Shown here: positions 6,945 to 12,549 of the stretch, piece after piece
Numbering within the stretch: position 1 is the first letter of the stretch
How the letters are laid out: every line of letters starts with the position of its first letter
Assembly: GCA_937872005.1 (NCBI GenBank)
Contig: CALMPQ010000468.1
Span: 1-12,549, forward strand
Direction of reading: 5' to 3'
Length of the DNA stretch: 12,549 nt
Origin: an uncultured Propioniciclava sp.
GTDB lineage: Bacteria > Actinomycetota > Actinomycetes > Propionibacteriales > Propionibacteriaceae
Program-made: the position numbers and the translations under genes
Notes under the pieces: generated by a model
What the model was told of the DNA's origin: nothing
The model's input: the letters and a program-made list of their open reading frames with translations, nothing else
The model's database searches: none

Positions 6945-7355
6945 CTAGCTGGCAGCCGGGATGCAGGACGCCACCTTCACCGACGTGGCGCGCTTGAACG
7001 TCTTGATCACGATGTCGTGGTGCTCGAGCTCCTCGGTGCCCGGCGCCAGGTCGATGTCGTACTGCCCGACCGTCTCGTACGACTCGGCCTGCGCGGTGAT
7101 CGTGCAGACCGCCGGACGCCCCGGGTCGGGTCGCTGCGTGGTCACCCGGACGTCCATGGTGGCGTCCGACGTGACGGTCCACGTCACGATCTTGGCGCTG
7201 ATCGGCGGGTTGGCGCCGTAGAGGGCCGACCACAGCAGCCACGTCCCCCCGACCCCGGCCACCACGACCGCCACCACGACCCACAGCCATGTCGGCGTCC
7301 GGCTCGGGGGGTAGCGGCGGGCGATGCGCTCGGCGTCGGTCTCGGTGCGGGTCAT
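6945..7355 (-). CDS. DUF4307 single-pass membrane protein
   Basis: The protein has 136 residues. A short, charged cytoplasmic N-terminus (RTETDAERIARRYP) precedes one membrane helix at about residues 23-45 and an outside domain of about 90 residues. That domain has the DUF4307 look: ISAKIVTWTV, DVRVTTQRPD, AVCTITAQAESYETVGQYDI, ending in SCIPAAS. Two cysteines in the outer domain (in AVCTI and SCIPAAS) could form a disulfide. Function is unknown. It corresponds in position to Rv1081c of M. tuberculosis, between greA and mca. The ATG at 7355 has no ribosome site, and a -10-like CAGAAT ends 6 nt upstream, so a leaderless message is possible. It is divergent from mca with only 36 bp between the starts. 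Confidence 0.85.
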   Translation of the reverse strand: MTRTETDAERIARRYPPSRTPTWLWVVVAVVVAGVGGTWLLWSALYGANPPISAKIVTWTVTSDATMDVRVTTQRPDPGRPAVCTITAQAESYETVGQYDIDLAPGTEELEHHDIVIKTFKRATSVKVASCIPAAS

Positions 7356-7361
7356 GGGCCC

Positions 7362-7367
7362 ATTCTG
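7362..7367 (-). promoter_or_regulatory. Possible -10 element for the DUF4307 gene
   Basis: On the minus strand CAGAAT, four of six bases matching TATAAT, is followed by GGGCCC and then ATG. The 6-nt distance fits a leaderless start. There is no clear -35. It lies in the 36-bp gap shared with mca, whose own promoter must overlap it on the other strand. Confidence 0.3.
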
Positions 7368-7391
7368 CCCGAGCGTCGGGGCGGTGGTTGA

Positions 7392-8309
7392 ATGGCGAAC
7401 ATGGCAACGCAGGTGAGGTTGGACAAGGCGGGTGAGCCGTTGCGGCTCCTCGCGGTGCACGCGCACCCCGACGACGAGTCCAGCAAGGGTGCTGCGACGA
7501 TGGCCCAATACGCGTCCGAGGGCGTCGACGTCATGGTCGTCACGTGCACGGGGGGAGAGCGCGGCGACATCCTCAACCCCGCCCTCGACACCCCCGAGAA
7601 CTGGGCGAACATCGCCGCACTGCGCGTCGACGAGATGGACAACGCGGCCCGGATCCTGGGCGTCCGGCACCGGTGGCTGGGCTACGTCGATTCGGGGCTG
7701 CCTCAGGGCGACCCGCTGCCGCCGCTGCCCTACGGCTGCTTCGCGCTCGCCGACGTCGACCAGGCGGGGGAGGCGCTGGCGGCGATCATCCGGGAGTTCC
7801 GTCCGCACGTGGTGCTGACCTACGATGAGAACGGCGGCTACCCGCACCCCGACCACATCATGAACCACAAGGTCACGATGCGGGCGGTCGATCTGGCGCT
7901 GCCCGAGTGGCCCGTCGCCAAGGTGTACTACCACATGACGTTCCACCGGCAGCGGGCCGTGGCGCTGGACGCCGCCATGCACGAGCACGGACTGGAGTCG
8001 CCGTACCGGGAACGCCTCGCCGACTGGCCCGAGGACCCCACGCAGGCCGAACGCCTGACCACCTTCATCGCCTGCGCCGACTTCTACCCGGTGCGCGACG
8101 ACGCCCTGCGGGCCCACGCCACGCAGGTGGACCCCGAGGGGTTCTGGTTCGCCGTGCCTCTGTCGGTGCAGCAGAAGGCGTGGCCGACCGAGGACTTCCA
8201 GCTGGCGAAGTCGCGGGTCGCGACCACCCTCCCCGAGGACGACTTGTTCGCCGGGGTCGAGTGCTGCCACGACCCCGATAGGGTGGGGGAGTGGTTCTAC
8301 TCGATCTAG
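7392..8309 (+). CDS. mca: Mycothiol S-conjugate amidase Mca
   Basis: The protein has 305 residues and belongs to the zinc-dependent LmbE/PIG-L fold. Mca cleaves mycothiol S-conjugates to a mercapturate and GlcN-Ins, detoxifying electrophiles and antibiotics in the cytoplasm. The metal site is AVHAHPDDESSKGAAT (residues 21-36, His25 and Asp28), with the third ligand in YDENGGYPHPDHIMNH (144-159). TCTGGERGDILNP (51-63) and RDDALRAHATQVDP near the C-terminus are shared with M. tuberculosis Mca and set it apart from the deacetylase MshB. Two ATG codons compete: 7392 and 7401. Neither has a ribosome site. The second is 7 nt after TTGAAT (7388-7393), a weak -10, and is equally acceptable. The small membrane-protein gene overlaps its end by 19 nt. 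Confidence 0.93.
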   Translation: MANMATQVRLDKAGEPLRLLAVHAHPDDESSKGAATMAQYASEGVDVMVVTCTGGERGDILNPALDTPENWANIAALRVDEMDNAARILGVRHRWLGYVDSGLPQGDPLPPLPYGCFALADVDQAGEALAAIIREFRPHVVLTYDENGGYPHPDHIMNHKVTMRAVDLALPEWPVAKVYYHMTFHRQRAVALDAAMHEHGLESPYRERLADWPEDPTQAERLTTFIACADFYPVRDDALRAHATQVDPEGFWFAVPLSVQQKAWPTEDFQLAKSRVATTLPEDDLFAGVECCHDPDRVGEWFYSI

Positions 8310-8500
8310 GTCTCGGGCGCGACCTCGCGCCGAGTTGGGCGCCCCTGGGGGCGTCGGTCCTGCTGCTGCTGATCCTGCTGCTGCTGTGGTTCAGCATGCG
8401 TCGCCACCTCAAGCGCGCCGCGAAGTTCTCCGCCGAGGAGGGCGTCGACATCCACGCCCCGCGCACGGCCACGCCTGAGCCCCGCGACGACGCGAGCTGA
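8291..8500 (+). CDS. Small single-pass membrane protein between mca and yyaL-like gene
   Basis: The protein has 69 residues. After about 17 residues a very hydrophobic Leu-rich helix (about 18-34) is followed by a basic stretch [11 protein letters not shown] and a hydrophilic tail, giving an outside N-terminus and an inside C-terminus by the positive-inside rule. GTG 8291 is preceded by a purine-rich GGGTGGGGGA and lies inside the end of mca. The stop shares one base with the next ATG (TGATG), so mca, this gene and the thioredoxin-fold gene are likely translated in sequence. In M. tuberculosis Rv1083 holds the same place between mca (Rv1082) and Rv1084. I recognise no functional domain; a membrane anchor or partner for one of its neighbours is only a guess. 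Confidence 0.75.
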   Translation: MVLLDLGLGRDLAPSWAPLGASVLLLLILLLLWFSMRRHLKRAAKFSAEEGVDIHAPRTATPEPRDDAS

Positions 8501-10665
8501 TGGCGAACCGGCTTTCGAGCGAGGCCAGCCCGTACCTGCTCCAGCACGCCGCCAACCCGGTGGACTGGTGGCCGTGGGGTCCCGAGGCGTTCGAGGAGGC
8601 CCGCCGGCGCAACGTGCCGGTGCTGATCTCCGTCGGCTACTCGGCCTGCCACTGGTGCCATGTGATGGCGCACGAATCGTTCGAGGACGCCGCAGCGGCC
8701 TCGTTGGTGAACGAGTTCTTCGTGGCCATCAAGGTCGACCGCGAGGAGCGCCCCGATGTCGACGCCGTCTACATGCGGGCGACGCAGGCGTTGACCGGGC
8801 ACGGCGGTTGGCCGATGACGGTCTTCGCCACGCCTCATGGCGAGCCGTTCTTCGCCGGCACCTACTACCCGCCCGAGCCGGCGCACGGGCTGCCGTCGTT
8901 CACGCAGGTCGTCACGGCGTTGGGTGAGGCCTGGCGCGACCGGCAGGGCGAGGTGCTGGAGTCGGCGTCGGCGATCGTCGCCCAGCTGGCGCAGATCAAC
9001 ACGCTGCCGGTGGCCTCGGCGCCACCCGGGGTCTGGGAGCTGCTCGACGCCGTGAGCGCCGACTTCGACCTGCTCCACGGCGGATTCGGGGGCGCGCCGA
9101 AGTTCCCCGCACCGATGCTGGTCGACGCCCTGCTCGTCAAGGGTGAGGCCGGGTCGCTCGACCTTGCCCAGCGCACGCTCGAGGCGATGGCGCGCGGCGG
9201 CATCCACGACCAGGTGGGCGGGGGATTCCACCGCTACGCCGTCGACGCCGGCTGGGTGGTCCCGCACTTCGAGAAGATGCTGTACGACAACGCCCTGCTG
9301 CTCGGCTCGTACGTGCGCGGGTGGCGCCGGACCCCCCAGCACGAGACCGGCCTGCGCTGGCTCTTCGAGCGCGTCGTGCGCGGCATCGTCGCTTGGCTCG
9401 AGCGCGAGATGGTCGTGGAGGGCGGCGGCTTCGCCGCGTCGCTGGACGCCGACTCCGCCGACATCCGCGGCATGGCGCACGAGGGCATCTACTACGTCTG
9501 GACGCCCGAACTCCTGGTGGACGCCCTCGGTGAGGAGGACGCCGACTGGGCGGGTTCGGTGTTCCACGTCACCAAGGACGGCACCTTCGAGCACGGGCTC
9601 TCGACGCTGCAGCTGCGCGGGGCGCCCGATGCCGCCCGTCTGGACGCCGTGTCGTCCCGTTTGCTGGAGGTGCGGGCGGGCCGGTTCGAGCCGCCGCGCG
9701 ACGGCAAGGTCGTGGCCTCCTGGAACGGCTGGATGATCGAGTCGCTGCTGTGGGCCGGCATGGTCTTCGGCGAGCGGTCGTGGATCGACCTGGCCGAGCG
9801 CGCGGCGTCCCACCTCTGGGAGGTGCACTGGGTCGACGGTGCGTTGCGGCGCACGTCGCTGGACGGCGTGGTCGGTGAGGCCGCCGGCGTGGCCGAGGAC
9901 TACGGCGCGGTGGCTTCGGCGTTCGCGCGGCTCTCGGGCGTGCTGGGGGAGGCGGTGTGGCTCGACCGGGCCGTCGAGCTGGTCGACCGAGCGGTCGAAC
10001 TCTTCGGGGCCGACGACGGCGGCTTCTTCGACGCGGCCGAGGGTGACCTGTTCACCCGACCGCGCGACGTGCAGGACAACCCGACGCCGTCGGGCACGAT
10101 GGCGCTGGTGTCGGCGTTGCGTGTCGTGGGCCTGCTGGCCGAGCGCCCTGACCTGGTCGAGCGTGCCGACGCCGCCGCCCGCACCACGTGGGGCACGGTC
10201 GAGCGGTCCCCGCGGCATGCCTCGGCGGCCCTGACCGACGTGCTCGTGGCCGACGAGGCCCGCAAGGGCCTGCGCCCCGCGGTGGCCGTGGTGGTCGACG
10301 AGTCCGGTGACCCGGTCAACGACGCCGCCCGCGCGGTCTGGCGGATGGCTCCCGCAGGCACCGTGGTGGTCCTGGCCCCGCAGGGTCAGGGGCAAAAGTC
10401 CGGTATTCCGGCGATTGCGCACGCATTCGAGGCCTCAGGGGGCCCAGAACCCCGGGATGCCGGAGTTTTGTCACCGGGGGAGCCCGGCAAGCTCACCCAC
10501 GCCACCATCGGCGGCTCGGGCGAGGTCACCCCCGAGGCGGACGAGTACGACGGGCACGAGATCGTGCCGTTCGACCAGACGGTGCATGTCCGCCGCGGCG
10601 AGGTCCGCTTCCCGCCGGCGCGCACCGTCCAGGACGCCCGGACCGCCCTGTGGAGCCGCGCCTGA
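8500..10665 (+). CDS. YyaL/DUF255 protein: thioredoxin domain plus (alpha/alpha)6 barrel
   Basis: The protein has 721 residues, rather long for an actinobacterial member. The N-terminal DUF255 domain (1-165) begins with [20 protein letters not shown] and contains the thioredoxin-like [20 protein letters not shown] (44-63) with a Cys50-His-Trp-Cys53 pair, then [11 protein letters not shown] and the cis-Pro loop HGGWPMTVF. The rest is a six-hairpin barrel with conserved [43 protein letters not shown] and [13 protein letters not shown] stretches, resembling N-acylglucosamine epimerase folds. Biochemical function is not established for the family. Beside mca a role in thiol or conjugate chemistry is tempting but unproven. 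From about residue 628 to 695 the protein carries a stretch that seems extra, including a palindromic element at codons 632-657. The true C-terminus resumes near [20 protein letters not shown]. Confidence 0.9.
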   Translation: MANRLSSEASPYLLQHAANPVDWWPWGPEAFEEARRRNVPVLISVGYSACHWCHVMAHESFEDAAAASLVNEFFVAIKVDREERPDVDAVYMRATQALTGHGGWPMTVFATPHGEPFFAGTYYPPEPAHGLPSFTQVVTALGEAWRDRQGEVLESASAIVAQLAQINTLPVASAPPGVWELLDAVSADFDLLHGGFGGAPKFPAPMLVDALLVKGEAGSLDLAQRTLEAMARGGIHDQVGGGFHRYAVDAGWVVPHFEKMLYDNALLLGSYVRGWRRTPQHETGLRWLFERVVRGIVAWLEREMVVEGGGFAASLDADSADIRGMAHEGIYYVWTPELLVDALGEEDADWAGSVFHVTKDGTFEHGLSTLQLRGAPDAARLDAVSSRLLEVRAGRFEPPRDGKVVASWNGWMIESLLWAGMVFGERSWIDLAERAASHLWEVHWVDGALRRTSLDGVVGEAAGVAEDYGAVASAFARLSGVLGEAVWLDRAVELVDRAVELFGADDGGFFDAAEGDLFTRPRDVQDNPTPSGTMALVSALRVVGLLAERPDLVERADAAARTTWGTVERSPRHASAALTDVLVADEARKGLRPAVAVVVDESGDPVNDAARAVWRMAPAGTVVVLAPQGQGQKSGIPAIAHAFEASGGPEPRDAGVLSPGEPGKLTHATIGGSGEVTPEADEYDGHEIVPFDQTVHVRRGEVRFPPARTVQDARTALWSRA
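10393..10470 (+). repeat. Imperfect 78-bp palindrome inside the yyaL-like gene
   Basis: The left arm CAAAAGTCCGGTATTCCGG (10393-10411) pairs with the right arm CCGGGATGCCGGAGTTTTG (10452-10470): 16 Watson-Crick pairs, two G-T pairs and one mismatch over 19 positions, with a 40-nt loop. It is read in frame as residues 632-657. The codons here (CAA, GGT, ATT twice, GCA, TCA, CCA, GAA, GAT, GGA, GTT, TTG) mostly end in A or T or are rare, unlike the G/C-ending codons on both sides. This points to DNA of different origin, as with palindromic elements inserted in frame in Rickettsia genes. I see no second copy in the window. Confidence 0.75.
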
Positions 10666-10674
10666 GGCGTCCGC

Positions 10675-11316
10675 TCAGCGGAGCACGACCAGCGCGATCG
10701 CGGCGAAGTGGCACAGGGCCGCCACGACCGTCGCCACGTGGAACACCTCGTGGTACCCGAACCAAGCGGGGGCGGGGTCGGGCTTCTTGCGCGCGTAGAC
10801 CACGGCCCCGGCCGAGTAGATGAGCCCACCCAGCACGATCAGGGCGACGATCAAGGGGCCACCCGCGTTCCAGAACGGCACCAGCCACCCGACGGCCACC
10901 CAGCCCATCGCGATGTAGAGGCTGGTGTACAGCCAGCGCGGGGCCGACATCCAGCCCAGCTTGAACGCGATGCCCAGGGCCGCGATGCTCCAGATCACGG
11001 CCAGCAGGACGGTCCGTCCCGTGCCCTCGAGCAGGAGCAGCGCGAGCGGGGTGTAGGTGCCCGCGATGAACACGAAGATGTTGGCGTGGTCGAGGCGGCG
11101 CAGGAAGCCGCCCATGCGTGCCGACCAGGTGCCGCGGTGGTAGATCGCCGAGGTGCCGAAGAGCATCGTGGCGCCGACGAGGTAGATCGCGATGCCGATG
11201 CGCGCCACCAACGACGGCGCTACGACGATCAGCACGAGGCCCGCCAGCTGCACCAGCGGGGCCATGCCGAGGTGGAACCAGCCCCGCAACCGGGGCTTGG
11301 GGAGGGGCGTGTCCAT
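10675..11316 (-). CDS. Hemolysin III family (PAQR-like) membrane protein
   Basis: The protein has 213 residues and seven predicted membrane segments. Family motifs include FGTSAIYHRGTWSARM (about 72-87, with the Ser/His of the metal site), RRLDHANIFVFIAGTYTPLAL (92-112, with the conserved Asp and the GTYTP signature) and WFGYHEVFHVATVVAALCHF (about 184-203, the paired C-terminal histidines). These residues bind a metal, as in eukaryotic PAQR receptors. The hemolysin name is historical; bacterial members are linked to membrane homeostasis. ATG 11316 is chosen because AAGG lies 8 nt upstream; an in-frame GTG at 11325 is the alternative. Two tandem inverted repeats end 11 bp upstream of the ATG and suggest repression. 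The stop is 9 bp from the yyaL-like stop. Rv1085c is the positional counterpart in M. tuberculosis. Confidence 0.93.
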   Translation of the reverse strand: MDTPLPKPRLRGWFHLGMAPLVQLAGLVLIVVAPSLVARIGIAIYLVGATMLFGTSAIYHRGTWSARMGGFLRRLDHANIFVFIAGTYTPLALLLLEGTGRTVLLAVIWSIAALGIAFKLGWMSAPRWLYTSLYIAMGWVAVGWLVPFWNAGGPLIVALIVLGGLIYSAGAVVYARKKPDPAPAWFGYHEVFHVATVVAALCHFAAIALVVLR

Positions 11317-11326
11317 GGCGGACACC

Positions 11327-11363
11327 TTACTTGACACTCCGTAAGTTACGGTCACGTAGGTAA
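11327..11363 (-). promoter_or_regulatory. Two tandem TTAC-N10-GTAA operators before the hemolysin III gene
   Basis: Two 18-bp inverted repeats of the form TTAC-N10-GTAA occupy 11327-11344 and 11346-11363, one base apart, giving a 19-bp repeat. At their junction they form the perfect palindrome CCGTAAGTTACGG (11339-11351). The AT-rich half-sites stand out in GC-rich DNA. A TAnnnT match on the minus strand (TAACTT, 11343-11348) lies within the array, so a bound dimer would block it. The size and symmetry fit TetR-type repressor sites. The regulator is not in the window. The glycosyltransferase stop codon falls inside the second site. Confidence 0.6.
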
Positions 11364-12507
11364 GGGTACAGTCTGGACGCCCGTCCGCTCCAGCTTGTTC
11401 CACGCGGCCTGCGTCCCGCGGGCCTCGTGCCAGAGGGCGGTCAACGTGACCGCCGACATCATCACCGACAGTGGCACCCACAGCGGGAGGGCCCACAGCA
11501 GCCGCAGGTCGCGCCATGAGCGGTCCAGGGCGATCGACAGCAGGGTCACCCCGAGCGCCAACCCGAGGCCGAGCCAGAGCGCGACCTCGACCGGGCCGCC
11601 CACGGGCAGGGCGCCCACGGCCATCGCGGCCACGGCCAGGGGCAGGGCCACCAGTTGCAGCACCGGCACCACCAACATCGAGAACAGGTTCCACGGCAGG
11701 TAGGCGCCGATCGGACGCCGGGGCGTCCGCCACACGCGGCGGCGGTGCAGGCGGGCGGTCTGGATCAACCCGCGCTGCCAGCGCACCCGCTGCTTCCACA
11801 GCCCGCGCACGGACGAGGGAACCTCCGCCAAGACCTTCGCGTGGGGCGCGAACTCCACGTCGTAGCCCGCGAAGTGGACGCGCCAGGTCAGCTCGAGGTC
11901 CTCCCCGACGGTGTCCTCCCGGCAGCATGCCGACCAGCGCCAGCGCACGCCGGGTCATGCCGGTGCCGACATGGGTCAGCAGGGCCAGCAGCGCGGTCAG
12001 GGGGTTGGTCACGTTGATCGGCAGGTCGTTGCCGCACACGGCACCGACCCGCTCGTGCCGGAAGCCCTCCAGCAGCCGGGGGATGGTGGTGTTCGTGAAC
12101 ACGCCGTCGGCGTCCACGAACACGAACACCTCGCCGGTGGCGTGGGCGATGCCGGCGTTCAGCGCGGAGCCCTTGCCGCCGTTCGGCTTGGCCACCACGA
12201 CCACGCGCGCGTCGTGCTCGAACTCGCGCATGATGGCCAGCGTGTCGTCCGTCGAACCGTCGTCGACGAGCACGACCTCGAGCCAGCGGTACCCCGAAGC
12301 GAGGATCGACTCGACGCACGCCCGCAGCACCACCCCCTCGTTGTAGGCGGGCACGACCACGCTCACCCGCGCGTTCAGGGGCAGCGCCGGCCTGGTCTTC
12401 TGGCGGAGCTCGAACAGCACCGAGAGCGGGTGGAGGCACCAGGTGACCAACGAGCCCAGCGCGATGGGGGTCCCGACCACGACCAGCGCCCAGAGCAGCG
12501 GGGTCAT
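11352..12507 (-). pseudogene. Family 2 membrane glycosyltransferase, disrupted by deletion and frameshift
   Basis: From ATG 12507 the frame gives an N-terminal membrane helix (about 3-32), then the GT2 catalytic core: VSVVVPAYNEGVVLR (48-62), VLVDDGSTDDT (79-89), PNGGKGSALNAGI (108-120) and the DxD site VFVDADGVF (129-137). It stays typical to LALVGMLPG (189-197), near 11919. The rest lies in another frame, starting REDTVGEDLELTWRVHFAGY (catalytic ED), then GLWKQRVRWQRG (QxxRW) and three membrane segments, to the stop at 11352-11354. Intact relatives such as PgaC have about 20 residues between these parts (the SG-x-x-x-AFRR-x-AL-x-x-VGGF type), missing here. Such enzymes polymerise or transfer sugars from UDP-sugars at the membrane. 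A mutation or an assembly error could explain it. Intact, it would be about 405 residues. Confidence 0.75.
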
Positions 12508-12549
12508 GCGCCGGCCCCCAGCGGGGTGCGGGCGGAGGCGAGGGCGGCG
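12504..12549 (-). CDS. Possible C-terminal end of an upstream gene
   Basis: A frame on the minus strand enters at the right edge and ends in the TGA formed by the ATGA at the glycosyltransferase start. Only about 14 residues (AALASARTPLGAGA) are visible. The 4-bp overlap is typical of operon neighbours, but so short an open stretch in GC-rich DNA proves little. No function can be given. Confidence 0.3.
   Translation of the reverse strand, partial: AALASARTPLGAGA

Noticed and set aside
8358..8389. CTG-rich triplet run
   Set aside because: It simply encodes the Leu-rich membrane helix of the small protein; it is short and interrupted by an Ile codon, not a microsatellite of note.
8065..10422. 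A 785-codon open frame on the minus strand opposite the YyaL-like gene
   Set aside because: Length alone is not evidence at this GC content; the plus strand encodes a recognised two-domain protein and the antisense product resembles nothing.
10670..10682. Small hairpin TCCGC-TCA-GCGGA between the convergent yyaL-like and hemolysin III genes
   Set aside because: A 5-bp stem with a 3-nt loop and no T run is too weak to call a terminator, although it lies where one would be expected.
11331..11336. TTGACA on the plus strand, a perfect -35 hexamer
   Set aside because: No -10 lies 16-19 bp downstream and it would drive transcription antisense to the glycosyltransferase remnant; it is better explained as the spacer of the first operator.

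Overview
This window is very GC-rich, with strong G/C preference at third codon positions, GTG as well as ATG starts and tightly packed genes. It encodes a mycothiol conjugate amidase, so the host is almost certainly an actinobacterium that makes mycothiol. The style of the proteins hints at Propionibacteriales, but I cannot place it more closely from sequence alone. It reads as chromosomal core and near-core DNA. I see no tRNA, rRNA, CRISPR array, phage gene or transposase.

Layout. (1) 1-2504, minus strand: a HAD phosphatase followed one base later by a family 3 glycosidase that runs off the left edge; the two look translationally coupled. (2) 2592-3948, minus strand: uracil-DNA glycosylase (ung) and a beta-phosphoglucomutase-like HAD hydrolase, probably one operon. 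(3) 3999-5162, plus strand: an AI-2E/PerM-type membrane transporter, divergent from ung. (4) 5217-6427, plus strand: a two-gene module of a beta-rich DUF4097/YvlB-like protein and a DUF2089 zinc-ribbon/HTH protein, overlapping by ATGA, with a possible leaderless promoter. (5) 6429-10665: greA and a DUF4307 membrane protein on minus, diverging from mca, a small one-helix membrane protein and a YyaL/DUF255 thioredoxin-fold protein on plus. With the hemolysin III gene that follows, this order matches the M. tuberculosis region Rv1080c-Rv1085c. (6) 10675-12507, minus strand: a hemolysin III (PAQR-like) membrane protein and, upstream of it, a broken membrane glycosyltransferase of family 2. A possible gene end overlaps the glycosyltransferase start at the right edge.

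The main unexplained signals are four. First, an imperfect 78-bp palindrome with foreign codon use sits in frame inside the yyaL-like gene, in a stretch where relatives seem to have a much shorter loop; it looks like a mobile palindromic element that became protein coding. Second, the glycosyltransferase has lost about 20 codons between its DxD and ED motifs and is frameshifted there. Third, two back-to-back 18-bp operators, TTAC-N10-GTAA, lie just before the hemolysin III start and suggest control by a TetR-like repressor not encoded here. Fourth, the DUF4097-like and DUF2089 proteins carry the same short helical-hairpin module at opposite ends, which points to a physical or regulatory pair.

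Gene assignments rest on recognised motifs and remembered family features; no database search was run. Promoter and operator calls are pattern-based and weaker.
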